Shown here one piece after another: positions 1 to 8,113 of a stretch of 53,722 bases of DNA (its first letter is position 1; each line of letters opens with the position of its first letter). Both the position numbers and the translations under genes were made by a program. The notes beneath the pieces were generated by a model, which was given only the letters and a program-made list of their open reading frames with translations, had not been told where the DNA came from and did no database searches. The stretch lies in contig NZ_JALGRF010000019.1 of NCBI RefSeq assembly GCF_022815725.1, positions 1 through 53,722 of the forward strand. Direction: 5' to 3'. This stretch comes from Streptomyces sp. APSN-46.1 (GTDB lineage: Bacteria; Actinomycetota; Actinomycetes; Streptomycetales; Streptomycetaceae).

Positions 1-71
<71 letters not shown>

Positions 72-142
72 ACCCCCGGCACCGGCCCCCCGCATACCCT
101 CCCCCGAGGGGATCCCGCCCGATACACCGCTCCGGAGGAGAC

Positions 143-880
143 ATGGCCCCACTCGTGCATGCCGCGCAAGCGCCCGGCGTCACCACCCTCACGCTGGACT
201 CCCCGGCCAACCGCAACGCGCTCTCCGCGGCCCTGGTCAGCGAGCTGCGCGCGGCCCTCGCGGCAGTGGGCGCGGACCCGGCGGTCCGGGCGGCCGTCCT
301 CACCCACACCGGCACCACGTTCTGCGCCGGCGCCGACCTCAAGTCCCCCTGCGACCCCGCCGACTTCCTGGCCCTGCTCCGCGAGATCGCCGAACTCCCC
401 AAGCCGGTCGTCGCCCGCGTCACCGGCCACGTCCGCGCGGGCGGCCTCGGCCTGCTCGGCGCCTGCGACATCGCCGCCGCCGGGCCGCAGTCCTCGTACG
501 CCTTCACCGAGACCCACCTGGGCCTCGCCCCCGCCGTCATCTCCGCGCCACTGCTGCCGCGCCTGGACCCGCGCGCCGCCGCCCGCTACTTCCTGACCGC
601 CGAGGCCTTCGACGCCCCCGAGGCGACCCGGATCGGCCTGCTCACCCTGCACGCCGACGACGTCGACAAGGCCCTCGAACCCGTCCTCGCGGGCCTGCTC
701 AAAGCGGGCCCGCAGGCCCTCGCCACAACCAAACGGCTGGTCACCGCCCCGGTCCGGGCGGCCCTCGCCCAGGACGGCGCCGCCCTCACCCGGCTGTCCG
801 CAGGACTCTTCGCCTCCGACGAGGCCCGCGAGGGCATCACCGCCCGCTTCGAGCGCCGGGACCCGTCATGGGCGCTGTAA
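143..880 (+). CDS. enoyl-CoA hydratase/isomerase family protein
   Basis: A 245-residue crotonase-fold protein. Visible features are the N-terminal NRNALSAAL segment, the oxyanion-hole stretch FCAGADLKSP around residue 61, and a second conserved glycine-rich segment (GHVRAGGLGLLGACDIA) near residues 94-110. Members hydrate or isomerise acyl-CoA thioesters in the cytoplasm; the substrate cannot be told here. The ATG is preceded by GGAGGAG at a good distance. The 3' end overlaps the next gene, a TetR regulator, by 13 bases, so the two are probably cotranscribed and the regulator may control this enzyme. Confidence 0.93.
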   Translation: MAPLVHAAQAPGVTTLTLDSPANRNALSAALVSELRAALAAVGADPAVRAAVLTHTGTTFCAGADLKSPCDPADFLALLREIAELPKPVVARVTGHVRAGGLGLLGACDIAAAGPQSSYAFTETHLGLAPAVISAPLLPRLDPRAAARYFLTAEAFDAPEATRIGLLTLHADDVDKALEPVLAGLLKAGPQALATTKRLVTAPVRAALAQDGAALTRLSAGLFASDEAREGITARFERRDPSWAL

Positions 881-1656
881 CCGGCCGCCCCGCCCCGGCC
901 CGGGAACCCGCACCCGCCCCGGCGCCCGCACCCGCACCGGCAGCGGCACCGGCACCCGCACCGGCAGCGGAACCGGCACCGGCACCCGCACCGGCAGCGG
1001 CACCGGCACCGGCACCGGAACCCGCCCCGGCCCCGGAACCCGCACCGGAACCCGCACCCACACCCACACCCAAACCGGCACCCGGCCCCAAGCAGGCCCG
1101 CAGCCGGGTCACCCGCCACCACCTCCTGGAGGCGGCCGTCTCCTGCCTCGCCGAACAGGGATGGGCCGGCTCCACCGTCGCCGTCGTCGCCGAGCGCGCC
1201 GGCGTCTCGCGCGGGGCCGCCCAGTACCACTTCCCGACCCGCGAGGACCTCTTCACCGCCGCCGTCGCCTTCGTCGCCGAGGAACGCTCCGCCGCCCTGC
1301 GCGAGCTCACCCACGCAGGCCCCGTCCCGCGCCCGGCGGTCGTCGAGGCCGTGGTCGACCTCTATACCGGCTCCCTCTTCCGCGCCGCCCTGCAACTGTG
1401 GGTCGCCGCCTCCAACGAGGACCAACTGCGCCCCCAGGTCACCGAACTGGAGTCCCGCGTCGGCCGCGAGACCCACCGCATCGCCGTGGAACTCCTCGGC
1501 GCGGACGAGTCCGTACCCGGCGTACGGGAGACCGTGCAGGGCCTCCTCGACATGGCCCGCGGCCTCGGCCTGGCCAACGTCCTCACCGACGACACGGCCC
1601 GCCGCGCCCGCGTGGTCGCACAGTGGTCCCGCATCCTGGACGCCGCCCTGTCCTGA
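868..1656 (+). CDS. TetR family regulator with a Pro/Ala-rich N-terminal extension
   Basis: A 262-residue protein. Residues 1-70 are an almost pure Ala-Pro tract with occasional Glu and Thr. A TetR helix-turn-helix follows (about residues 76-125, with AERAGVSRGAAQYHFPTRED), then a helical ligand-binding half. The start ATG overlaps the preceding hydratase by 13 bases and no in-frame start is visible between the tract and the DNA-binding domain, so the tract is probably translated. TetR proteins normally start only a few residues before the HTH, so the extension is unusual. A role as local repressor of the hydratase gene is inferred from the overlap only. Confidence 0.88.
   Translation: MGAVTGRPAPAREPAPAPAPAPAPAAAPAPAPAAEPAPAPAPAAAPAPAPEPAPAPEPAPEPAPTPTPKPAPGPKQARSRVTRHHLLEAAVSCLAEQGWAGSTVAVVAERAGVSRGAAQYHFPTREDLFTAAVAFVAEERSAALRELTHAGPVPRPAVVEAVVDLYTGSLFRAALQLWVAASNEDQLRPQVTELESRVGRETHRIAVELLGADESVPGVRETVQGLLDMARGLGLANVLTDDTARRARVVAQWSRILDAALS
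898..1080 (+). repeat. GCACCG-type microsatellite encoding Ala-Pro repeats
   Basis: Tandem 6-base units of the type GCACCG and CCGGCA, with GCAGCG and GAACCC variants, fill about 180 bases inside the 5' end of the TetR gene. Units of six keep the reading frame, so slippage would change linker length without breaking the gene. Confidence 0.85.
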
Positions 1657-1696
1657 ACGCGGGAACGCGGAAACGCGGGAACGCGGGAACGCGAAA

Positions 1697-1726
1697 GGCG
1701 CCGCACCCCGTACGGGATGCGGCGCC
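1697..1726. terminator. bidirectional hairpin between TetR gene and citA
   Basis: GGCGCCGCA at 1697-1705 pairs with TGCGGCGCC at 1718-1726 around an inner CCCGTACGGG palindrome. It lies between two convergent genes. Just before it (about 1656-1693) are five imperfect tandem copies of an 8-base AACGCGGG unit. Confidence 0.7.
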
Positions 1727-1759
1727 AGGACCCACCGGCGGGACCCACCACCGGCAGGG

Positions 1760-2866
1760 TCAGGCCGTCGCCGCGATGTCGTCGTAGCCCTCGATCGCGC
1801 GCGGGTCACGCGCGCCCGGGCCGATGTAGCGGGCCGACGGCCGCACCAGGCGGCCCGTGCGCTTCTGCTCCAGGATGTGCGCCGACCAGCCGGCCGTACG
1901 CGCGCACGTGAACATCGAGGTGAACATGTGCGCCGGGACCTCCGCGAAGTCCAGCATGATCGCGGCCCAGAACTCCACGTTCGTCGCGAGCACCCGGTCG
2001 GGACGGCGCGCGTGCAGTTCCTCCAGCGCGGCCTTCTCCAACGCGGCGGCCACCTCGTAGCGCGGTGCGTCCAGCTCCTTGGCCGTTCGCCGCAGGACGC
2101 GCGCGCGGGGGTCCTCGGCGCGGTACACGCGGTGCCCGAAGCCCATCAGCCGCTCACCCTTGTCCAGGGCCTTCTTCACGTACGCCACGGCGTCGCCGGT
2201 GCGCTCGATCTCCTCGATCATGCCGAGGACGCGCGACGGCGCACCGCCGTGCAGCGGCCCGGACATGGCGCCGACGGCACCCGAGAGGGCGGCGGCGACA
2301 TCCGCACCGGTCGAGGCGATCACCCGGGCCGTGAACGTCGAGGCGTTCATCCCGTGCTCGGCGGCCGAGGTCCAGTACGCGTCGACGGCCTTGACGTGCT
2401 TCGGGTCCGGCTCGCCCCGCCAGCGGATCATGAACCGCTCGACGACGGACTCGGCCTTGTCGATCTCCTTCTGCGGCACCATCGGCAGGCCCTGCCCGCG
2501 GGCGGACTGGGCGACGTACGACAGCGCCATCACGGCCGCGCGCGCCAGGTCGTCGCGGGCGGTCCGCTCGTCGATGTCGAGCAGCGGTTTCAGGCCCCAC
2601 ACGGGGGCGAGCATGGCGAGCGCGGACTGCACGTCCACACGGATGTCACCGGAGTGGACGGGGATCGGGAACGGCTCGGCGGCGGGCAGGCCCGGGTTGA
2701 ACGCACCGTCGACCAGCAGGCCCCACACGTTCCCGAAGGACACGTGCCCGACCAGGTCCTCGATGTCCACCCCGCGGTAGCGAAGCGATCCGCCTTCCTT
2801 GTCCGGTTCGGCGATCTCCGTTTCGAACGCGACGACCCCTTCGAGCCCGGGTACGAAGTCGGACAT
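1760..2866 (-). CDS. citA: citrate synthase (type II family)
   Basis: A 368-residue citrate synthase-like protein that would condense acetyl-CoA (or propionyl-CoA in methylcitrate synthases) with oxaloacetate. Active-site landmarks are HGMNAS (first catalytic His region), GPLHGGAP, FGHRVYRAEDPRA, and the late catalytic Asp in IMLDFAEVP. The N terminus (GLEGVVAFETEIAEPDKEGGSLRYRGVDIEDL) is typical of the short citrate synthase 2 group. A GAGGAG ribosome site precedes the ATG. The gene is divergent from pdxH. The symbol follows Streptomyces usage; 2-methylcitrate synthase activity is not excluded. Confidence 0.93.
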   Translation of the reverse strand: MSDFVPGLEGVVAFETEIAEPDKEGGSLRYRGVDIEDLVGHVSFGNVWGLLVDGAFNPGLPAAEPFPIPVHSGDIRVDVQSALAMLAPVWGLKPLLDIDERTARDDLARAAVMALSYVAQSARGQGLPMVPQKEIDKAESVVERFMIRWRGEPDPKHVKAVDAYWTSAAEHGMNASTFTARVIASTGADVAAALSGAVGAMSGPLHGGAPSRVLGMIEEIERTGDAVAYVKKALDKGERLMGFGHRVYRAEDPRARVLRRTAKELDAPRYEVAAALEKAALEELHARRPDRVLATNVEFWAAIMLDFAEVPAHMFTSMFTCARTAGWSAHILEQKRTGRLVRPSARYIGPGARDPRAIEGYDDIAATA

Positions 2867-3075
2867 CAGGCGGCTCCTCAGATAGTGCGAACACGCGCGG
2901 CTCCCGGCGTGATTCGCGGTCCGGCGCGGTCATCCCCGTTGATGCCCGGCACGGCCGTCGGTCACCCCTGCGGGGCCCCACGGACCGGCCCCAAGATTTT
3001 GGCGGTTCCGGATGGCGTGCGGAAGCGTGACATACGGCACACCGCCGGGCGGCGCCCTGCGGCAGGATGATCGGC

Positions 3076-3729
3076 GTGACCCATCAGGACCTTGATCCCG
3101 CCCTCATGCGCAAGCAGTACCGCTCGGAAGTCGTCACCGAGGAAAGCCTCGCCGACGACCCCATGCGGCAATTCGCCAGGTGGTTCCAGCAGGCGGCCAA
3201 CGCGCACGTCTTCGAACCGAACGCGATGGTCGTCTCGACCGCGTCCGCGGAGGGCCGTCCCAGCTCCCGCACGGTGCTGCTGAAGCAGTTCGACGACCGG
3301 GGATTCGTCTTCTACACCAACTACGGCTCCCGCAAGGGCCGCGAACTGGCGGAGAACCCGTACATCTCCCTGCTGTTCCCCTGGCACCCCATCTCCCGCC
3401 AGGTCATCGTCACCGGCAAGGCCACCCGTACCGGCCGCGACGAGACGGCGGCGTACTTCCGCTCCCGCCCGCACGGCTCCCAGCTGGGCGCCTGGGCCAG
3501 CGCCCAGTCGCGGGTGATCGCCTCCCGCGCCGAGCTGGACCGCCGCTACGCGGAGCTGGAGGAGCGCTACCCGGAGGGCGAGCAGGTCCCGGTCCCGCCG
3601 GAATGGGGCGGCTACCGCGTCGTCCCGGACGCGGTGGAATTCTGGCAGGGCCACGAAAACCGCCTCCACGACCGCCTGCGCTACGCCCGCGAGGCCGACC
3701 AGTGGAAACTGCAGCGCCTCTGCCCGTAG
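3076..3729 (+). CDS. pdxH: pyridoxamine 5'-phosphate oxidase
   Basis: FMN enzyme that oxidises pyridoxamine or pyridoxine phosphate to PLP. Family signatures are visible: SSRTVLLKQFDDRGFVFYTN, SRKGRELAENP and LLFPWHP in the FMN-binding half, and the C-terminal signature region EFWQGHENRLHDRLRY ending in QRLCP. A GTG at 3076 has AGGA eight bases upstream. An in-frame ATG at 3067 sits directly against the AGG and is a poorer start; choosing it would add three residues. PLP supply is relevant to the PLP-dependent RohP later in the window but no link is implied. Confidence 0.93.
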   Translation: MTHQDLDPALMRKQYRSEVVTEESLADDPMRQFARWFQQAANAHVFEPNAMVVSTASAEGRPSSRTVLLKQFDDRGFVFYTNYGSRKGRELAENPYISLLFPWHPISRQVIVTGKATRTGRDETAAYFRSRPHGSQLGAWASAQSRVIASRAELDRRYAELEERYPEGEQVPVPPEWGGYRVVPDAVEFWQGHENRLHDRLRYAREADQWKLQRLCP

Positions 3730-3771
3730 CCGTGCGGCGGTGAACGCCTTTAGCGGGACGGGGAACGCAGG

Positions 3772-3843
3772 CGACCCGCGGGCTCTGGTTTCTCTCCTGC
3801 AGTGAGAGAAGCCGGCCGGACGTACCGGCGAGCCCGCGGGTCG
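3772..3843 (+). ncRNA. three-way-junction RNA structure downstream of pdxH
   Basis: A perfect 14-bp outer stem (3772-3785 with 3830-3843) encloses two inner hairpins. The first pairs TTCTCTC (3790-3796) with GAGAGAA (3804-3810); the second pairs GCCGG (3811-3815) with CCGGC (3825-3829). Together they make a compact three-way junction. No T-run follows. It could be a processed terminator, a cis-regulatory leader of the gene at 4073, or a small RNA. The whole 3730-4072 gap holds no supportable gene. I do not recognise a named riboswitch class. Confidence 0.5.
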
Positions 3844-4072
3844 GGTGACTGCTTGGGATTGGCGCCAGGCGATTCCGCCGGGCACCGCACTGGGTGCGTG
3901 CGACGACGGGCGCTTAGCCCGCAGCCACCTCACGCGTCCGGTTTCCGTACATTTCGGGAACCACCTCCCTTCTCGTGTAAAGCAGAGCCTAGGAGCCTCC
4001 CGTCCGACCCACAAGCAAATATTTCCCGCACCTGCCCACGCCTACAGTGAGCGGCCGGGGAGAGGGGTGGAT

Positions 4073-4531
4073 GTGGCTGAACGAGCGCTACCGCGCGAGT
4101 ACCGGATCAAGTCGGGGCGGACGACCCGGGCGGTGGGCTTGATGAGCCTCTTCGCGATCGGCGCGCTGACCCAGGTGTGGGACATGAAGTCCGTCCCGGA
4201 GTGGGTGAAGCTGCTGGTGAGCGTGTTGATGCCGGCGTTCATCGGTGTGTTCGCCGTCGCCCTACGGCACCGTGCCACCTTCGTGGACCGCGAAGGGATC
4301 CGGGTCCGGGGCCTGTTCCGGACGCGTCGGCTGGCGTGGGCGGACGTCCAGGACTTCGAGGCCGAGCACGTCCCGGACGGCGCCAGGGGCGGGTTCATGC
4401 CGGAGGTCCTCGCCTACGCCCGCACCGCCGAGGGCCGCCGCGTACTGCTCGTCCACCTCGACGACGTACACGTCACCGTCGGCCGCGAGATCGCCATCCT
4501 GCGCGCCGTCGCCAGGGCCACCCAGAACTGA
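4073..4531 (+). CDS. small membrane protein with PH-like domain
   Basis: About 152 residues. Two hydrophobic segments lie near residues 22-37 and 43-60, followed by a cytoplasmic PH-like domain (HRATFVDREGIRVRGLFRTRRLAWADVQDFE, then VLLVHLDDVHVTV). This is the layout of many actinobacterial PH-domain membrane proteins of unknown role. An upstream in-frame extension exists, but the conserved part begins with AERALPREYRIK, and a purine-rich GGGGAGAGGGG site at 4057-4067 fits the GTG at 4073 (alternative GTG at 4067). Function unknown. Confidence 0.75.
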   Translation: MAERALPREYRIKSGRTTRAVGLMSLFAIGALTQVWDMKSVPEWVKLLVSVLMPAFIGVFAVALRHRATFVDREGIRVRGLFRTRRLAWADVQDFEAEHVPDGARGGFMPEVLAYARTAEGRRVLLVHLDDVHVTVGREIAILRAVARATQN

Positions 4532-4631
4532 TTTATTTCGGGGCGATTCGGGGAACGCGGTGTGGGCTGCGTCACGTTCGAGTTCAATGATCTGACGTGC
4601 CGCACACGCGAACACCTGCGGGGGGTGCCAG

Positions 4632-5981
4632 GTGAGTGCTTTCGGGCGTAGTGAGACCGCCGACGATCTGCTCGCAGCGCTGTTGGACGGGATGGACGCC
4701 GCCTTGTGCGCGTTCGACGCCGACGGTGTGATCACCCACTGGAACCGGGAGGCCGAGCGCATCCTGGGCTGGTCCGCCGGCGAGGCGGTGGGGCGGCGGG
4801 GGTTCGCCGGGTGGGCCGTACGGGCCGCCGACGCCCACGACGTGGAGGACCGGCTGATGGCCGTCCAGGACGCGCCGGGCCGGCAGGTGCACGAGTTCGC
4901 CCTGCTGACCAAGGACGGCGGGCGCGTCCTCGTACGGACCCAGTCCGCCGCGGTGCCCGGCGCGGACGGAAAACCCGCCGGGGTGTACTGCGCGTTCAGC
5001 GAGGTGCACGCGCAGATCGACCTGGAGCGGTCCATCGCGCTCAGCGAGGCGCTGATGGACGACGCCTCGGCCCTGAACTGGGGTGTGGTCCTCGTCGATG
5101 TGGACCTGCGCCCGGCCGTGGTCAACACCCACGCCGCCCGCGCCTTCGGCAGCGGGCGTACCGCGCTGCTGGGGCGGCCGCTCGGGGAGCTGCTCACCCA
5201 GGGTGTGGAGGAACTGGAGGGCGCCCTCCAGCACGTGCTCGCCGAGGGGGCGCCGCCGTCCCCGGTGGAGCTGTGGGTGTCGGTGCGCACCGCGGAGGGG
5301 GTGCGGCGGCGGTGCTGGCGGTGCGGGTTCCTGCGGCTGGGCTCGCCGCTGGCCGAGGAGCCGGTGCCGCTCGGCGTCGGGCTGCTGTTCCAGGACGTCA
5401 CCGAGGCCCGGCAGGCCGAGCTGGACACCGGGCAGCTGCGGTTCCGGGCCAACCAGCTCTACCGCGCGGGGCGGGCCGCCGCCGAGTGCGAGGATCCGGC
5501 GGAGGCGGCCGCCGTACGGCTGGACTTCGCGCTCGCGGGGTTCGCGGAGCACGCGCTGGTGGACGTACTCGACGGACTGGCCGGACGGGAGCGGCGGGAC
5601 GGTCTCGATTCCGCGCGGCCGAGGCTCGTACGGTCGGCCGTGTCGCCGTCCGGGATGACGCTGCTGCTGCCGGGGCCGGGCGCGATCCCCGTACGGTACG
5701 GGGCCGGGCACCCGGCGTTCCAGGCGCTGGACCGGGTCGGCCCGGTGCGCACCAGCTCCCCGCGCGGTGAGGCGGACGCGGACTGGGCGCGGGCCCGGCA
5801 GTGGCCGGAGGGCGCGGCGCACGCGCTGTGCACGGTGCTGCGCAGCCGGGGTCGGACCCTGGGAGCGCTCACCTTCCTGCGGGGGCCCTCGCGGGCCGCG
5901 TTCGAGCGCGCGGACGCCCTGTACGCGGAGGAGGTCGCGGCCCGGGTCGCGGCGGACCTGGACCTGGCCGGCCGCGGCTGA
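4632..5981 (+). CDS. PAS domain sensor protein
   Basis: A 449-residue soluble protein. PAS domain one spans about residues 12-125 (AALCAFDADGVITHWNREAERILGWSAGEAVGR). A second PAS domain follows at about 140-265 (NWGVVLVDVDLRPAVVNTHAARAFG, with a C-terminal LLFQDVTEARQAE). The rest (about 275-449) looks like a GAF-type module (ALCTVLRSRGRTLGALTFLRG). No kinase, GGDEF or phosphatase output domain is visible, so it may act by partner binding. GTG start with a GGGGGTGCCAG leader. It converges with the SIS gene. Confidence 0.85.
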   Translation: MSAFGRSETADDLLAALLDGMDAALCAFDADGVITHWNREAERILGWSAGEAVGRRGFAGWAVRAADAHDVEDRLMAVQDAPGRQVHEFALLTKDGGRVLVRTQSAAVPGADGKPAGVYCAFSEVHAQIDLERSIALSEALMDDASALNWGVVLVDVDLRPAVVNTHAARAFGSGRTALLGRPLGELLTQGVEELEGALQHVLAEGAPPSPVELWVSVRTAEGVRRRCWRCGFLRLGSPLAEEPVPLGVGLLFQDVTEARQAELDTGQLRFRANQLYRAGRAAAECEDPAEAAAVRLDFALAGFAEHALVDVLDGLAGRERRDGLDSARPRLVRSAVSPSGMTLLLPGPGAIPVRYGAGHPAFQALDRVGPVRTSSPRGEADADWARARQWPEGAAHALCTVLRSRGRTLGALTFLRGPSRAAFERADALYAEEVAARVAADLDLAGRG

Positions 5982-6010
5982 CGGGGCTGGCGGGGCTGAC
6001 GGCCGCGCAG

Positions 6011-6028
6011 CGGGCTGCCGGCAGCCCG
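6011..6028. terminator. hairpin between convergent PAS and SIS genes
   Basis: CGGGCTG-CCGG-CAGCCCG is a perfect 7-bp stem with a 4-base loop in the 159-base gap between two convergent genes. There is no T-run, as is usual in Streptomyces. Confidence 0.55.
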
Positions 6029-6140
6029 CAGCCCGCACGCCCGCAGACGGCAGCCAGCAAGCCAGCAGCGCGCACGCCCGCAGCCGGCCGTCAGCTCGCC
6101 TCAGCCCGCCGGGCGCGGACGCGCGGACCGCGCGGACCCG

Positions 6141-6896
6141 TCAGTGGCGGTAGAAGATGCGGTCTCCGTACTCCCGCATCACGCGGCCGTTCCACTCGTG
6201 GCCGCCGTCCACGTTGCCCGAGCGCAGCAGCGGCGGTTCCACGCCGCGCGCGGCGAGCTCGCCGGCCGCCGCCGCCATCACGGCCTGCATGATCGCGCTG
6301 GTCACGACGGTGGAGGCGGGGGCGAACGGCGCGTCGATGCCGTCCAGGCTGAGCTCGGCGTCGCCGACCGCGATCTTGCTGTCGAGGACGATGTCGCAGT
6401 GGTCCTTGAGGAAGGTCCCGGAGACGTGCCGCGACTTGGTCTCCGTCGCGTACGCCACCGAGGTGACGCCGATGACCTTGAGGCCGATGGCGCGGGCGTT
6501 CATGGCCATCTCGACCGGCAGGGCGTTGCGCCCGGAGAGGGAGATGATCACGAGGACGTCGCCCGCGGCGGCCGGGCTGCTGTCCAGGACCGCCCCGGCG
6601 AGGCCGTCCACCCGCTCCAGGGCGCTGCCGAGCGTGGCGGGCATGACGTCGATGCCGACGGTGCCGGGGACGGCGAGGAAGTTCACCAGGGCGAGCCCGC
6701 CCGCCCGGTAGACCACGTCCTGGGCGGGCAGCGAGGAGTGGCCGGCGCCGAAGGCGAAAAGCCGGTTTCCGGCCGCCACGGCCTCGGCGATGACGGTGCC
6801 CGCCTCGGTCATCCGTTCGGACTCCTCGTCCCGCACCCGCTCCAGCAGGCCGATGGCGGCGTCGAAGAACTGCCCGGCCAGCTTGCTCTCGCTCAT
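6141..6896 (-). CDS. SIS (sugar isomerase) domain protein
   Basis: A 251-residue protein with a single SIS fold: LFAFGAGHSSLPAQDVVYRAGGL (about residues 47-69) and the Ser-rich phosphosugar loop IISLSGRNALPVEMAMNARA near 115-135. SIS domains bind phosphosugars in isomerases or in sensor roles. The frame stays open further upstream, but the ATG at 6896 begins the conserved MSESKLAGQFFDAAIGLL. Divergent from dmdR1 across about 210 bp. No specific sugar can be named. Confidence 0.87.
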   Translation of the reverse strand: MSESKLAGQFFDAAIGLLERVRDEESERMTEAGTVIAEAVAAGNRLFAFGAGHSSLPAQDVVYRAGGLALVNFLAVPGTVGIDVMPATLGSALERVDGLAGAVLDSSPAAAGDVLVIISLSGRNALPVEMAMNARAIGLKVIGVTSVAYATETKSRHVSGTFLKDHCDIVLDSKIAVGDAELSLDGIDAPFAPASTVVTSAIMQAVMAAAAGELAARGVEPPLLRSGNVDGGHEWNGRVMREYGDRIFYRH

Positions 6897-7060
6897 ACGC
6901 CGATGGCCCTTTCCGAGGTGGGATGCGGTGGGGGTGCGCCTGGGTCGTGCCCGTCTCCGCCGCTCACCGTGCGGTCTGGACCAAGGGCGTGTCAATACGG
7001 CCGCCGGATGTCCAGGACTGGCCTTGACGCTCGATACGGGACGGTTGTGGGCCCGATGCG

Positions 7061-7864
7061 TCAGAATTGGGGGCAGGGCCAGCGCACGCAATCCGAGGGG
7101 CACGAATGTCCGGACTGATCGATACCACGGAGATGTATCTCCGCACCATCCTGGAGCTGGAAGAAGAAGGTGTGGTCCCCATGCGTGCCCGTATCGCCGA
7201 ACGGCTCGACCAGAGCGGTCCGACGGTGAGCCAGACGGTGGCGCGCATGGAGCGGGACGGGCTGGTCGGGGTCGCGAGCGACCGGCACCTTGAGCTGACC
7301 GACGAGGGCCGGCGGCTGGCGACGCGCGTGATGCGCAAGCACCGGCTCGCCGAGTGCCTGCTCGTCGACGTCATCGGCCTGGAGTGGGAGCAGGTGCACG
7401 CCGAGGCCTGCCGCTGGGAGCACGTCATGAGCGAGGCGGTGGAGCGGCGGGTGCTGGAGCTCCTGCGCCACCCGACCGAGTCGCCGTACGGGAACCCGAT
7501 CCCGGGGCTGGAGGAGCTGGGGGAGAAGGCCGAGGCCGATCCGTTCCTGGAGGACGGCATGGTCAGCCTGAACGAGCTCGACCCGGGCGCCGAGGGCAAG
7601 ACCGTCGTCGTGCGCCGGATCGGGGAGCCGATCCAGACGGACGCCCAGCTGATGTACACGCTGCGGCGGGCGGGCGTGCAGCCCGGCTCGGTGGTGAGCG
7701 TGACCGAGTCCCCGGGCGGGGTCCTGGTCGGCAGTGGCGGCGAGGCCGCCGAGCTGGACGCGGACATCGCCTCCCACGTGTTCGTGGCGAAGCGCTGACC
7801 GACAGCTGACCACCGTCCGCTGACCATCCGGCGGCGTACCCGCACAGGCGGCGTGCCCGCACAT
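7061..7864 (-). CDS. possible Adm-like antisense gene fully overlapping dmdR1
   Basis: An open frame of 267 codons lies on the strand opposite dmdR1 and covers it completely. In S. coelicolor a protein-coding gene, adm, has been reported in exactly this antisense arrangement and affects antibiotic production. Here the evidence is only position and an uninterrupted frame. High-GC DNA gives long antisense frames by chance, and another antisense frame in the same place (6964-8625) is even longer. Low confidence that it is translated. Confidence 0.25.
   Translation of the reverse strand: MCGHAACAGTPPDGQRTVVSCRSALRHEHVGGDVRVQLGGLAATADQDPARGLGHAHHRAGLHARPPQRVHQLGVRLDRLPDPAHDDGLALGARVELVQADHAVLQERIGLGLLPQLLQPRDRVPVRRLGRVAQELQHPPLHRLAHDVLPAAGLGVHLLPLQADDVDEQALGEPVLAHHARRQPPALVGQLKVPVARDPDQPVPLHARHRLAHRRTALVEPFGDTGTHGDHTFFFQLQDGAEIHLRGIDQSGHSCPSDCVRWPCPQF
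7106..7798 (+). CDS. dmdR1: iron-dependent repressor of the DtxR/IdeR family
   Basis: A 230-residue metal-dependent repressor. An N-terminal winged helix binds DNA (residues 1-65), a dimerisation and metal domain follows (66-140), and an SH3-like tail ends the protein. The residues known as metal ligands in DtxR occur at the same numbers: Met10, His79, Glu83, His98, Cys102, Glu105 and His106. With Fe2+ bound it should repress siderophore and iron-uptake genes. The ATG at 7106 is chosen because MSGLIDTTEMYLRTI is the family N terminus; the upstream extension to 7067 is not conserved. TTGACG at 7024-7029 is a possible -35 element. Confidence 0.95.
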   Translation: MSGLIDTTEMYLRTILELEEEGVVPMRARIAERLDQSGPTVSQTVARMERDGLVGVASDRHLELTDEGRRLATRVMRKHRLAECLLVDVIGLEWEQVHAEACRWEHVMSEAVERRVLELLRHPTESPYGNPIPGLEELGEKAEADPFLEDGMVSLNELDPGAEGKTVVVRRIGEPIQTDAQLMYTLRRAGVQPGSVVSVTESPGGVLVGSGGEAAELDADIASHVFVAKR

Positions 7865-7870
7865 GTGGAC

Positions 7871-7898
7871 GGCCCCGGCGCCTCACGGCGCCGGGGCC
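7871..7898 (+). terminator. dmdR1 terminator hairpin
   Basis: GGCCCCGGCGCC (7871-7882) pairs perfectly with GGCGCCGGGGCC (7887-7898) around a TCAC loop, 72 bases after the dmdR1 stop. Confidence 0.8.
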
Positions 7899-8113
7899 GG
7901 TCCTCCCCTGGTGACCTGGAGCCCCGAGCTCTCAAGGTCATCCCCTCGGACCGTCTTCCCCGAGCGGCCCGCCCTCCCTGTTGAAAAGATCCCCTCGGCA
8001 GCGGCGGCCAATCCTTGAGGAAGGTCACTCGAAAGAGCGGTGTTGGCGGCGAGAAGGGCGTTTTCGAATACGGGTTCGATAGTCTGGCCGGGAGCGAAGG
8101 GGGTGCATCCGCG

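Noticed and set aside
586..1809. 407-codon minus-strand frame with repeated Cys-Arg-Gly codons
   Set aside because: It is the antisense reading of the Ala-Pro microsatellite and TetR gene, with no family-like sequence.
3772..3843. tRNA gene
   Set aside because: The structure has a long 14-bp closing stem, no anticodon arm geometry and no CCA or TPsiC-like loop.
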